Virus record (IMG/VR): IMGVR_UViG_3300004463_000109
Coordinates: 1-40,583 of that record
From: a virus
DNA: 40,583 nt
Direction: 5' to 3' (one strand)
Part shown: one piece after another, positions 21,124 through 29,043 of the stretch
Position numbering within the stretch: the stretch's first letter is position 1
Layout: every line of letters begins with the position of its first letter
Position numbers and translations under genes: made by a program
Notes under the pieces: generated by a model
What the model saw: only the letters and a program-made list of their open reading frames with translations
What the model was told of the DNA's origin: nothing
Database searches by the model: none

Positions 21124-22052
21124 TTGACCCTTGTAAATCGACCCTTGATTCGATCATCGTGATAGTTGACGTAATCTTCTTTCATCTTGAACAGTTTGTC
21201 AAGCAACTCGCCGTCATTGTCGCTTAGTTCAAGTTGCCCCGACTTAGCACGTGCTGGTGGTCTACCTGTACTGAAGTAAACTCGCTTGTCTTCAAGCTCT
21301 TGTTTTAGGTATTCTTCTAGGGTCGTTGGGAGTTCTTTGTCGTCGTGGAAGTTGTAGAAGTGTGCCCATGCATATACTTCTACTGGCTTTTCACGCTTCT
21401 TAAGAGTTGTAGTGGTGCGACTGTACCATCCTGGTTCTGTTTCGGTTACTTCTTCGTAGTGGTCCCATACCTTGCCGAGGCAGAAGTCTGTTTGGGTAAG
21501 AGATGAGTAAATACCACCCAATTCCCACTTAGATGTCTTCTTAGCTGACTTGAGGTCGGCTTTTTTCTTCATGTCGGCTACGGCTTCTTTGTAGGCTTCC
21601 ATCCCGTCGTGAATGAATCCTGGCTGACCGCCCCTACGAGCGAACATTACCTTCTGTTGTACTGTACCGTTCTTAATGTCAGAGTTACGAATAAGGTCGG
21701 CGAGAATTGCGTCATTGACACCGACGATGAATGTAACACCGTCTTTCTCTACTTCACACTTCCAGAACGATAGACGACCGCCTTGTGATGAGCCACCTGC
21801 TGAGTCTAGGATAGTTACAGTGAAGCCTTCGTTGTCAAACTCATGGACTTTAGGTTCGTGTACGATAGTTTCTTTATTCTGGTCGTATCGGTTCTCGTAT
21901 GATCGTGCCCACTCTACGGCACTTTCTTTAGATTTGTCGTCACCGACTTCAAAGATATAGCCACTGAACTGTTTACGTCCACGCCATTCGCTTTTAGTAT
22001 TGTCGATTGCTACACCGACCTTATCCATCATTTTCCAGTAATTATATCCCAT
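21120..22052 (-). CDS. Hypothetical protein, 310 aa
   Basis: A charged, aromatic-rich protein beginning MGYNYWKMMDKVGVAIDN, with no domain I recognise. It overlaps the RlaP-like gene by 11 bases, so it shares that operon. Its size and unbroken frame make it certain to be a gene; its role may relate to RNA repair by neighbourhood only. Confidence 0.75.
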   Translation of the reverse strand: MGYNYWKMMDKVGVAIDNTKSEWRGRKQFSGYIFEVGDDKSKESAVEWARSYENRYDQNKETIVHEPKVHEFDNEGFTVTILDSAGGSSQGGRLSFWKCEVEKDGVTFIVGVNDAILADLIRNSDIKNGTVQQKVMFARRGGQPGFIHDGMEAYKEAVADMKKKADLKSAKKTSKWELGGIYSSLTQTDFCLGKVWDHYEEVTETEPGWYSRTTTTLKKREKPVEVYAWAHFYNFHDDKELPTTLEEYLKQELEDKRVYFSTGRPPARAKSGQLELSDNDGELLDKLFKMKEDYVNYHDDRIKGRFTRVK

Positions 22053-22731
22053 ATTCCATCCTTATCTTGTATAGAAGTTCGTTTAGCTTCTCTTTGTTTG
22101 GTTCGTCGGGTAGTACTGACGGTACGTCTTCAAGTAGAGCATCTTGACGCATGAACTCATCAACAACGAAGTCTACAGGCTTTGTACCCATCTCAAATAG
22201 GTACTCACGTTGCTCTGGGGTCACTCGTACGTTGAGCGTACCAGTCTCTAAGAGCTGGCGTGCCTGAATCAATAGGCGGAAACAGTGTCGGGTGTGTTTA
22301 GCATAACGGTTCTTAAGAGAGCTGTCGTAGCCTTCTTTACCTTCTGCGAAACGCTTTGCAAGGTCTTTAGCCTGACCCATAGCGTAACCACGGTAGGCTT
22401 TCTGTACGCCCCTAGTAGACAAGAAATAATCTCGGTTATCAATTAAGAGTTGACCGATAGGTGTCATGTGGGTATAGCTCTCTAAGAATAAAAGCTCAGT
22501 AACGGTAGGATTACCGCCCATAACTAATTTCATAAACTTACCAACTTCGTGGTATACCCAGTCAGGATCGGTGTGATCTTTCGTGGTGTGCTGAGGGTCG
22601 AAGTTTAACTCTAACACCTCTTTAGTTGGCAGCAAATAAATACCCTTGATGTCTACATCAGAGTTTTCAGTTGCAAGCCCGTAAGCGGTTGAACCCGTTA
22701 CGCCTTCTAGAATAATGTTATCTGGTTTCAT
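22042..22731 (-). CDS. RlaP-like predicted nucleotidyltransferase
   Basis: The 229-residue protein has the pol-beta-type signature GVTGSTAYGLATENSDVDIKG (GS at about 12-13, DVD at about 24-26) and the helical tail of the RlaP family (RNA-ligase-associated polymerase-like). RlaP proteins co-occur with RNA ligases and are predicted to add nucleotides during RNA repair. Here an RNA ligase and a polynucleotide kinase lie 2-4 kb upstream in the same orientation, supporting a repair role. The substrate is not proven. Confidence 0.8.
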   Translation of the reverse strand: MKPDNIILEGVTGSTAYGLATENSDVDIKGIYLLPTKEVLELNFDPQHTTKDHTDPDWVYHEVGKFMKLVMGGNPTVTELLFLESYTHMTPIGQLLIDNRDYFLSTRGVQKAYRGYAMGQAKDLAKRFAEGKEGYDSSLKNRYAKHTRHCFRLLIQARQLLETGTLNVRVTPEQREYLFEMGTKPVDFVVDEFMRQDALLEDVPSVLPDEPNKEKLNELLYKIRMEYGI

Positions 22732-23017
22732 CTGCTAGCTTATCTGGGTTCGGTATGGTCTCCCATATCTCATTGCCCGTTAGTTTGCCATATTGTTCCC
22801 ACGTAATCTCTGCGATACCGTGTGCGGTTAGAAGAGAGCGTGCGTACTGTATACTGATACCTTCGTAGAGTTTCAACCACTGGTCTAGCTCTTTGCCCTC
22901 TAGCTTGGGGTGCACTTCGATCGTGTCAGGTTCAGTATATGAACCCCCACCGACATTCAGAAGGGCTGCAACTACCGCTGCTGCGACCATAACTATGAAT
23001 AAAAAACTAAAGTCCAC
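22718..23017 (-). CDS. Membrane-anchored hypothetical protein, 99 aa
   Basis: One N-terminal membrane span (FSFLFIVMVAAAVVAALL) followed by a soluble helical domain. Overlaps both neighbours by 11-14 bases. Function unknown. Confidence 0.65.
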   Translation of the reverse strand: MDFSFLFIVMVAAAVVAALLNVGGGSYTEPDTIEVHPKLEGKELDQWLKLYEGISIQYARSLLTAHGIAEITWEQYGKLTGNEIWETIPNPDKLADETR

Positions 23018-23384
23018 GACGTTTTGCTTTCATAAGCATTAGTTGATTTTTGGAATCTACGGCTGCGTCTTGGTAGTATTGGCTTTGTGGATAGTCATCT
23101 GCTCGTTTCTGAATTTCTTCTACGTCTTTTTCCAACATCTCGATAATCATATCGGGTACTGGGGTCTTCTCTACTTCGGTCTCTACGATTTCAATAGCTA
23201 TAATTTCTGCGTTGTCGTAAAGCTCTGCACTTCTACCACGGTACGTAGTTCGGTCGAAGAACTGGCGTAGGTGATTTTTAAGGTGACCAATGTTATTCCA
23301 CGCCTTACCAGCTTTGGTAAAGCTAGGATTCATACCGCCATTGGAGTACAAACCGTTTTCATCTCGAATTTTATATACTTTCAT
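23007..23384 (-). CDS. Conserved phage hypothetical protein, 125 aa
   Basis: Starts MKVYKIRDENGLYSNGGMNP and continues with AWNNIGHLKNHLRQF. This resembles a phage protein family of unknown function with a conserved KIR-GLYS-GG start. The C-terminal third is a charged helix. Confidence 0.7.
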   Translation of the reverse strand: MKVYKIRDENGLYSNGGMNPSFTKAGKAWNNIGHLKNHLRQFFDRTTYRGRSAELYDNAEIIAIEIVETEVEKTPVPDMIIEMLEKDVEEIQKRADDYPQSQYYQDAAVDSKNQLMLMKAKRRGL

Positions 23385-23565
23385 ATTTTACAAACTGATC
23401 CCTTAGACGAAGAACGCTACGATCGTAAGGCATTCCAGGCCATGTTACTTTAATAGCCTGTGGTGTGATCTTCACTACCGTGGCCTTTACGAGGTTGTTA
23501 TAGCCCTTCTCAAGGCATATAACAGTATCGCCGACCTGAACTTCATTACCTACAAAATCTTTCAC
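23371..23565 (-). CDS. Small SH3-like phage protein, 64 aa
   Basis: MKDFVGNEVQVGDTVICLEKGY then ATVVKITPQAIKVTW suggests a small beta-barrel. Similar short proteins occur in many phages with no known role. Confidence 0.65.
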   Translation of the reverse strand: MKDFVGNEVQVGDTVICLEKGYNNLVKATVVKITPQAIKVTWPGMPYDRSVLRLRDQFVKYESI

Positions 23566-23744
23566 TTTTTCTCCTTAGCTACACCAGTCAGGTATACAAG
23601 CATTTCAAGTTCTGTGTAACCTAGTGCCATAAGCCCTCTTCTCAGAAGGTCAAAGAACATTTGGTTTTCTTCTGCTGTCGGGTAAACGTCTGCGTTATTC
23701 TCTACGTCAACAGACCTATTGCCAACTTCTAGCTGTACTCTCAT
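23562..23744 (-). CDS. Small hypothetical protein, 60 aa
   Basis: Begins MRVQLEVGNRSVDVENNADV; a beta then alpha layout. Coupled by 4-base overlaps to both neighbours. Confidence 0.6.
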   Translation of the reverse strand: MRVQLEVGNRSVDVENNADVYPTAEENQMFFDLLRRGLMALGYTELEMLVYLTGVAKEKK

Positions 23745-24223
23745 TTAACCAACCTTTTCAACTTACGGAAGAACCAGAACTCATCTTCGATTTCTGTGTT
23801 GTTCTTAATCTTTACTTTGTCTTCAAAGAATCCGAAACGGTTCATACGCTTAACGGTGATATGACCTTGGAATAGATCAAATCCTGCGAAAATAGAACGC
23901 TTTTCTTCATCGTCTGCGTCAATCGGTTCTACTGCGAGTGCAGTAATCTGGTAGGGCTGATGCTTCTCACTCATCTCATCAATGTAATAAGCGGCGAAAA
24001 TACCAGCCCCCTGTAGATACTCAAGCAAGTTTTTAATCGTCTCCCCATTTCGGGCTTCGAGTACGACTACGGTACGCTTGTAACCTGATACGAACAGACC
24101 ACTGTAGTTCCCTTCTAGCAACATAGCTGCGTGCACCGCTTGGGCTGCACCCTTACCTGGACTCATTTCGAGTTCACCGTTTAATACTATGTACAATACT
24201 GGGTTTTCTTCTTTATTGGTCAT
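23741..24223 (-). CDS. Peptidyl-tRNA hydrolase, PTH2 family
   Basis: The 160-residue protein matches the PTH2 pattern: YIVLNGELEMSPGKGAAQAVHAAM at the N-terminus (positions of the family's Lys-GK-AAQ-HA motif), then VVVLEARNGETIKNLLEYL and a QITALAVEP strand. A C-terminal extension of about 50 residues is unusual. PTH2 releases peptides from stalled peptidyl-tRNA. It is rare in phages but fits with the tmRNA here. The ATG lies 6 bases after TAAAAT, so the mRNA is probably leaderless. Confidence 0.8.
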   Translation of the reverse strand: MTNKEENPVLYIVLNGELEMSPGKGAAQAVHAAMLLEGNYSGLFVSGYKRTVVVLEARNGETIKNLLEYLQGAGIFAAYYIDEMSEKHQPYQITALAVEPIDADDEEKRSIFAGFDLFQGHITVKRMNRFGFFEDKVKIKNNTEIEDEFWFFRKLKRLVK

Positions 24224-24229
24224 GCTCTA

Positions 24230-24258
24230 ATTTTACACCACCCGAAGGTATTTGTCAA
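24230..24258 (-). promoter_or_regulatory. Leaderless-type promoter of the PTH2 operon
   Basis: TTGACA (24253-24258), 17 bases, TAAAAT (24230-24235), TAGAGC, then ATG at 24223. Confidence 0.85.
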
Positions 24259-24266
24259 CTACTTTT

Positions 24267-25202
24267 TTAGAATTTGTAGTTAGGGTCGCCGAATTGTGCG
24301 ACGTTGATACCGTATACGTCACGGAGCATGTCTGCTACCTGTGGGCGGTCGTCAAACCAGATAAGTACATTGTACTTGCCCTTGATGTATTTCTCGATCA
24401 TTTCAGCCTTAACTTCGGTGTCGGCAGCTTGACCGCTCTTTGGGTCTCCATCGACTTTGAAGTGATCGCTTCTACGCATATGCAATGCATCGTACTCGAT
24501 GTCGTGGCGTTCTAGCCATTCTTCGGTTTCTGGGCGACAAACTTCATCACGGCCTGAGAAGATAAGAATATCTACTTTGTACTGTGCACCGACCCTGTTA
24601 ATGACGCTAACACCGTCGAGAAGCTTCGCAAGCCCTAGGTTTATTTCGTCTTGACCGACCTTGTGCCATTCATATGGCGATCGATCTTTAGGTCCAGTTG
24701 TGAGCGTACCGTCTAAGTCAGACACAATAACCCATGGCAGGTTAGGGTCGTGCTTTAGGAATGTAGGCATCTTCTTGACTGATAGGTGGTAATGCTTTCG
24801 GATAACTTGCTCACCGACTGACTCTTCACGCTTTTGGTCACGTTCGATCAATTCTTTCAGTGGTACATCTAAGAAGCTTTTAACTTCTACTGTAGCACCA
24901 TTCTGGCGTGCAATGTTAGATAGCTGGGTGATGTGCTTCTGTATTAAGTTAGTGTCAGACGATATGACGCTCTTGCCCTTTGAGAACGCTTCTCTGATAA
25001 GACGGTCTCGTTCTTTCAGAACAATGGCTTCGTCTCCACGCTCATGAACGTATTTACCGTCTTTGAACAGCTTTCCATTCTTCCTTATTTGATCTTTTTC
25101 AACTCTTACGAAGTTAGGATTCTCTTTGATGTATTCATCTGCCCAAGAGGACTTACCCGAAGCGGGTAGTCCTTTGGTTATGATGAGTTTTAATTCTTGC
25201 AT
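24267..25202 (-). CDS. pseT: Polynucleotide 5'-kinase/3'-phosphatase (T4 PseT type)
   Basis: The 311-residue enzyme has an N-terminal kinase with Walker A GLPASGKS (11-18) and a C-terminal HAD phosphatase with DLDGTLT (162-168), FSGRDEVCRPET and WFDDRPQV. This order matches T4 Pnkp, which heals the ends of cleaved tRNA by phosphorylating the 5'-OH and removing the 2',3'-phosphate. It is followed on the promoter side by the RNA ligase gene, so the pair forms a complete nick repair pathway. Confidence 0.92.
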   Translation of the reverse strand: MQELKLIITKGLPASGKSSWADEYIKENPNFVRVEKDQIRKNGKLFKDGKYVHERGDEAIVLKERDRLIREAFSKGKSVISSDTNLIQKHITQLSNIARQNGATVEVKSFLDVPLKELIERDQKREESVGEQVIRKHYHLSVKKMPTFLKHDPNLPWVIVSDLDGTLTTGPKDRSPYEWHKVGQDEINLGLAKLLDGVSVINRVGAQYKVDILIFSGRDEVCRPETEEWLERHDIEYDALHMRRSDHFKVDGDPKSGQAADTEVKAEMIEKYIKGKYNVLIWFDDRPQVADMLRDVYGINVAQFGDPNYKF

Positions 25203-25208
25203 TTTTGT

Positions 25209-26480
25209 TTACTCATTCTTGCCTTCTTCTTCCATGTCGATTGCTTCCTCATCTTGCATCTTCGATTCATGGGCATAGAATTCCGGCGATTTTAGTTTAG
25301 TAATATATGGGGCTAACCCTTCGATACGGATACAAACACCTTCATCACATGGGCTCTTGTCGTCAAGAGGAAGTGCCTGTGGATAACCACCGTGCAACTT
25401 GTCGTGATAGTTAGTGTCCAACCATTCTTCTGGGTTGAAGTCTTCGTGCTTACCTCTCCACAACTCAGGTACTGTCTTCATACCACGGTCACGAGCGAAC
25501 TCTTTAACCTGATCCCATGTCAAGTCTGTCAAGATTCCTTGACCGTTGATCTGGGCTACACGGTATACGAAGAACTCTGAGGTCTGATGTGGAATTTTGT
25601 AGGTGTAGTTCTTCTGTAGCGGTACACCTTCTGGTGTCCAACCTACTAACTCACCGTACACTACGAAGTTTTCAGGAACCATGTCGTCGTACTTCTTGGC
25701 TGCCTCTGTCCAAATGTCTTTGTCGTAGAAGTGAGCCTGACGATCGTTGTTGGCATCCTTAATGACACGGTTTGAACCGTACACGTGAGCGTATTCTTCG
25801 GCCTGAACCTTAACACCTAATTTCTTTGCAACTCTTTCTTTAAAGTTTAGCTCACGCTTAACTGGAATGTGCGAGAAACGAAGTAGCGTACCGTGAAGCT
25901 TCTGCGTCACGATGATTTCGGTGTATGGCTTGAATGTGTCGAGAACACGGTAGTACTGTGATGTGTCATAGTGACGAGGGAACAGCTTTTCATCAACACG
26001 TGTGAAGACTTTGTGCTTGTTCTTTTCGTGAGATGGGGCTGACTTGCGACGTACTTCGTACTTCTTACAAATCTCGTGACCATTCAACTCTTCAAAGGCA
26101 TCTCCTACTTTGAAATCGCTAAGATCAACTTTAGTATAAGCCAAAGAGCTAAGAGGCATGAATAGAGCATCAGACCTATTGCCACGAAGCTTGAGAGCTT
26201 TGACCCGTCTGTTGTCTTCGATAAAACCTGCTTTTTCTTTGTCTTCATTAAATTCTTTGTGGCGGAACAGGTTGTTCCTCGCTGTGTACTCATCTGATAA
26301 TTGTGTCCCTGAGACGAATACAACACCCACTGTGCCGACTTCAGTCTCTTTAGATACGACAGCTTGCATACCCAAAAGTGGGGCACCCAAAAGATTGTCA
26401 CTGTTCTCTAGTGGGTTTAGGTGCTCGATCCGTACGATCGTTGCTGCGTAGTTCTTGTTTTCTGGTTCTTTAAGCTTCAT
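25209..26480 (-). CDS. RNA ligase (DraRnl/Rnl5-like)
   Basis: The 423-residue ligase has an N-terminal OB-like domain (about 10-135). The nucleotidyltransferase domain has motif I KLHGT (194-198, adenylated Lys194), YGELVGWTP (motif III), EFFVYRV (IIIa), DEGVCIRIEG (IV) and TKLKSPEF (V). The OB domain before the catalytic domain is as in Deinococcus Rnl. It would seal 3'-OH/5'-phosphate RNA ends prepared by the kinase-phosphatase. In this context it could also join permuted tRNA-like RNAs, which is speculation. It overlaps the upstream gene (TAATG). Confidence 0.9.
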   Translation of the reverse strand: MKLKEPENKNYAATIVRIEHLNPLENSDNLLGAPLLGMQAVVSKETEVGTVGVVFVSGTQLSDEYTARNNLFRHKEFNEDKEKAGFIEDNRRVKALKLRGNRSDALFMPLSSLAYTKVDLSDFKVGDAFEELNGHEICKKYEVRRKSAPSHEKNKHKVFTRVDEKLFPRHYDTSQYYRVLDTFKPYTEIIVTQKLHGTLLRFSHIPVKRELNFKERVAKKLGVKVQAEEYAHVYGSNRVIKDANNDRQAHFYDKDIWTEAAKKYDDMVPENFVVYGELVGWTPEGVPLQKNYTYKIPHQTSEFFVYRVAQINGQGILTDLTWDQVKEFARDRGMKTVPELWRGKHEDFNPEEWLDTNYHDKLHGGYPQALPLDDKSPCDEGVCIRIEGLAPYITKLKSPEFYAHESKMQDEEAIDMEEEGKNE

Positions 26481-26767
26481 TAGAATGGCATCGCTTTCTC
26501 TTCTTGTTCTTTCTTCTCTAGAATCATCCCATAAGTATTGGCATACCCCGCAATGTCAACCACGCTGTCGATGTGGTCTGGGGTGTTAAGTAGTCGGGCG
26601 ATTTTTACCTGTATCATGTATAAGGCATGTTTAAGTACTGGGTCAATGTTTGCATCCAAGATTGGTTTTGCCATAACAGTAACCTTTTTAAAGTCGTCGG
26701 CTGGGTGGCCGTAAACGTCTTGTCTATCCTCGCTAGTCAACTTCTGGGCTTCTTGTAATATATTCAT
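26480..26767 (-). CDS. DUF6378-like protein
   Basis: The 95-residue protein has LTSEDRQDVYGHPADDF and KIARLLNTPDHIDSVVDIAGYA, the pattern of DUF6378, a short helical family common in phages. Function unknown. It opens the RNA repair operon with a leaderless-type start. Confidence 0.75.
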   Translation of the reverse strand: MNILQEAQKLTSEDRQDVYGHPADDFKKVTVMAKPILDANIDPVLKHALYMIQVKIARLLNTPDHIDSVVDIAGYANTYGMILEKKEQEEKAMPF

Positions 26768-26773
26768 ACTCTA

Positions 26774-26802
26774 ATTATAAGTTACTAGAGGCCGAATGTC
26801 AA
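26774..26802 (-). promoter_or_regulatory. Leaderless-type promoter of the RNA-repair operon
   Basis: TTGACA (26797-26802), 17 bases, TATAAT (26774-26779), TAGAGT, then ATG at 26767. Drives the DUF6378, ligase and kinase-phosphatase genes. Confidence 0.88.
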
Positions 26803-26807
26803 GCACT

Positions 26808-27569
26808 TTATTGCTTCCAGGTAGTACCATATTTTCGAGTGAGTTTTATCACCTTAGATTTATCAGTTGCGGGTATTTCTATCTCTTGGTTCATGTGATT
26901 CCCAAGATGGGTGACTGGCACACTCCAACGCACATAATTCTGATAACCATTCTGTCGGCAAAAAAGACCTAAATTAACATCAGGTCCTAAGCCATTGCTT
27001 GTGTCGAATATATGTTCCTTATACATATCTGATCGTATAAGGGCACAGTATAGGCCACAAGCGTCGATTGTCTCGGTTAGCGGTTCACCTGCCTTATTTT
27101 CCATAGAAGTCATCTCAGAGGGGCTGTGAACGTCATCTAAACGCCACGCACCTACGTATGGCAGCCCCCAACGGCCTAACTCTACGCCAGTTACCATTCC
27201 TACGTCTTTGTGGCTCTTAGTGACGTTAATAAGGTCTGCAAGAGCATTGGGCGGCAAAATACCATCGTCCTCTACGCTAAACACCCAATCACAGTCAGAA
27301 ATTACTTCTTGCAGTTGGGTGTGGATTCTAACGATACGCCAGCGTCTCTCAGCGATCGTATAGGCTGGTCTGACATGCGGAAAAGGAACACAGAGCTTAT
27401 TCTCTATGTCCAATTCTGCTATTCGATTCCTAACCTGTACAAATTCACTTTCAGGTCCGTCGAATATTACGATGAGGCTTTTTATTTTTACTGTCTGGGC
27501 TAGGAGCGATTCAAGAACTCTATCAAGATACTTGATCCTCGACACTGGAAGTATTGTCGTTATTTTCAT
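26808..27569 (-). CDS. Family 2 glycosyltransferase
   Basis: The 253-residue protein begins MKITTILPVSRIKYLDRVLESL, a GT-A start, and has FSVEDDGILPPNAL as the DxD-like metal site. No membrane span. It probably moves a sugar from a nucleotide donor to an unknown acceptor (phage structural protein, DNA or host surface). It overlaps the phosphatase gene by 47 bases. Confidence 0.8.
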   Translation of the reverse strand: MKITTILPVSRIKYLDRVLESLLAQTVKIKSLIVIFDGPESEFVQVRNRIAELDIENKLCVPFPHVRPAYTIAERRWRIVRIHTQLQEVISDCDWVFSVEDDGILPPNALADLINVTKSHKDVGMVTGVELGRWGLPYVGAWRLDDVHSPSEMTSMENKAGEPLTETIDACGLYCALIRSDMYKEHIFDTSNGLGPDVNLGLFCRQNGYQNYVRWSVPVTHLGNHMNQEIEIPATDKSKVIKLTRKYGTTWKQ

Positions 27570-28227
27570 TTTGTATGTTTTCTAACGTAAAGATGTTGAA
27601 CTCTTTTCCGTCTATAATTTCTAGTAGTGACTGGTCGCCGATAGGTGAGTTATCTTGATGTTCTGAGAACGTATCAACACACCATACCTGTGGTTCTGGG
27701 TTCCAAATCTCTGGACTTGGGTTGTGACCGATCACCTGTGGAATATCTTTATACTTGATATTACCGCCGAACTGACGAGGGCGTGCCCAGATAGGGCTTG
27801 CATCGTTCCACAGTGATGGTACGTCTAATTGACCGTTCCACTGCTCAGTTACACCAGCGTGTGAGAAAGTAACCCCATCCAATTCTATTGTAACAGGAAG
27901 CGTCAGTAGCCAGTCTTTCAGGTACTTATTCTCAGGGAACGTAAGAGCCGTGAAGGTGTCAGGGCTCCAACCGCTAGATCGGCCAGCGATTTCTGGATGA
28001 ATGTAAGCATAGTCGTGATTACCGATTACAGCGTGTACTTTGTCTGGGTGAGACTGCATAAGCATATGAAGAGTCTTCCACGCACCGAGAGACTTGTGTG
28101 TGGGTGTGTTCCAGTTATCTACGTAGTCACCAAGAAAAACTACCTTGTCGTAGTGCTCAAGAAGTTCTGCGACTTCGTAAAACATCCATGATCTTGTGTG
28201 AACGTCGCCTACTGCTAATATCTTCAT
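27523..28227 (-). CDS. Calcineurin-like metallophosphoesterase
   Basis: The 234-residue protein has GDVH, FLGDYVDNW, VIGNHDYAYIH, SHAGVT and VIGHNPSP, a full metallophosphoesterase motif set. Substrates vary in this family (phosphoproteins, nucleotides, RNA ends). Its place between the RNA repair and glycosylation genes does not settle which. ATG at 28227 has AAGGAAC upstream. Confidence 0.85.
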   Translation of the reverse strand: MKILAVGDVHTRSWMFYEVAELLEHYDKVVFLGDYVDNWNTPTHKSLGAWKTLHMLMQSHPDKVHAVIGNHDYAYIHPEIAGRSSGWSPDTFTALTFPENKYLKDWLLTLPVTIELDGVTFSHAGVTEQWNGQLDVPSLWNDASPIWARPRQFGGNIKYKDIPQVIGHNPSPEIWNPEPQVWCVDTFSEHQDNSPIGDQSLLEIIDGKEFNIFTLENIQNENNDNTSSVEDQVS

Positions 28228-28453
28228 ATTGTTCCTTACTCATTACTACTAATTTTGCTTCTTGTGTGACAAACTGTCTGGGGTGATTGGTGATGCGGCG
28301 AAAAGCATATTCTGCCATGCCGATTGTCTTAATCGTCTTTTCTGCTATCTCGTTGCGTTGAAAGGTATGGTATACTTTCCCATTTTTTTCGTAAGCAGCG
28401 TGTTCGCTAACAACAATTTCTTTTTTTGACGCAACATGCACAGCAGTCTCCAT
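28157..28453 (-). CDS. Basic hypothetical protein, 98 aa
   Basis: A basic product starting METAVHVASKKEIVVSEH. It overlaps the start of the phosphatase gene by 71 bases, so its C-terminus (RRRSHKIMDVLRSRRTS) may simply reflect reading through that gene. No family recognised. Confidence 0.5.
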   Translation of the reverse strand: METAVHVASKKEIVVSEHAAYEKNGKVYHTFQRNEIAEKTIKTIGMAEYAFRRITNHPRQFVTQEAKLVVMSKEQYEDISSRRRSHKIMDVLRSRRTS

Positions 28454-28658
28454 GCCTTTCTTTATCTCTTAGACCTCGTATCATCTGCATACCCATTCGG
28501 TGTAGCATTTCTACCTCAGCCTCGTAGGGAGCCTGTTTAGCGAGAACTGTTCGTATCGAAGCAACTTCCCCATTTACTACTGCTCTAACTTCTACCATCT
28601 CGTCTCCACCGACGCAGAAGGGCTCCATGTGTATCGTATATGATTGTATCTTTGTCAT
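28407..28658 (-). CDS. Cys-rich small protein, 83 aa
   Basis: ATG at 28658 is preferred because it overlaps the previous stop (ATGA); an in-frame extension would reach further upstream. The C-terminus has a dense Cys/Arg stretch (DCCACCVKKRNCC) that could bind metal. Function unknown. Confidence 0.5.
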   Translation of the reverse strand: MTKIQSYTIHMEPFCVGGDEMVEVRAVVNGEVASIRTVLAKQAPYEAEVEMLHRMGMQMIRGLRDKERHGDCCACCVKKRNCC

Positions 28659-29008
28659 GATCCTACTACTTCTCCATCTTCCCATTTAAATTCTGCTACA
28701 GGTAGGTGGGTTTTGCATCCTACACAGTATGTCGCACCGTAAAACTTTGGGTCACGGGCGTAAGTTTCTGATAATGCGTCACCCATTCGAGTTGCAGCAC
28801 CACAGCCATTACCCTTCAGGCCAGACCTTGACATATCGTTAGGGTCTATCTCGTGCCCATCTACACCAACGTGTATATAGGTGTGACGAACTGGGCGCAC
28901 GAACCCCTTAGCTCTTTCCTCTGCTGGTAGAACGAGGTACTTTTTCTGCATACCACTAGGTTCAGTTACTTGCAGGTCAGGGTCGTTTCTATCATTAGTC
29001 AAGCTCAT
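28655..29008 (-). CDS. Conserved phage protein with Cys pair, 117 aa
   Basis: The sequence has KYLVLPAEERAKGFVRPVR, CGAATRMGDALSETYARDP and TYCVGCKTHLPVAEFKW. I recall this as a conserved phage protein of unknown function. The ATG lies 6 bases after TATAAT. Confidence 0.7.
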   Translation of the reverse strand: MSLTNDRNDPDLQVTEPSGMQKKYLVLPAEERAKGFVRPVRHTYIHVGVDGHEIDPNDMSRSGLKGNGCGAATRMGDALSETYARDPKFYGATYCVGCKTHLPVAEFKWEDGEVVGS

Positions 29009-29014
29009 ACCTTA

Positions 29015-29043
29015 ATTATACTCCTAATTTCTTTAAAAGTAAA
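29015..29043 (-). promoter_or_regulatory. Leaderless-type promoter of the 117-aa gene
   Basis: TTTACT (29038-29043), 17 bases, TATAAT (29015-29020), TAAGGT, then ATG at 29008. The -35 lies inside the end of the glycosyltransferase gene. Confidence 0.75.
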
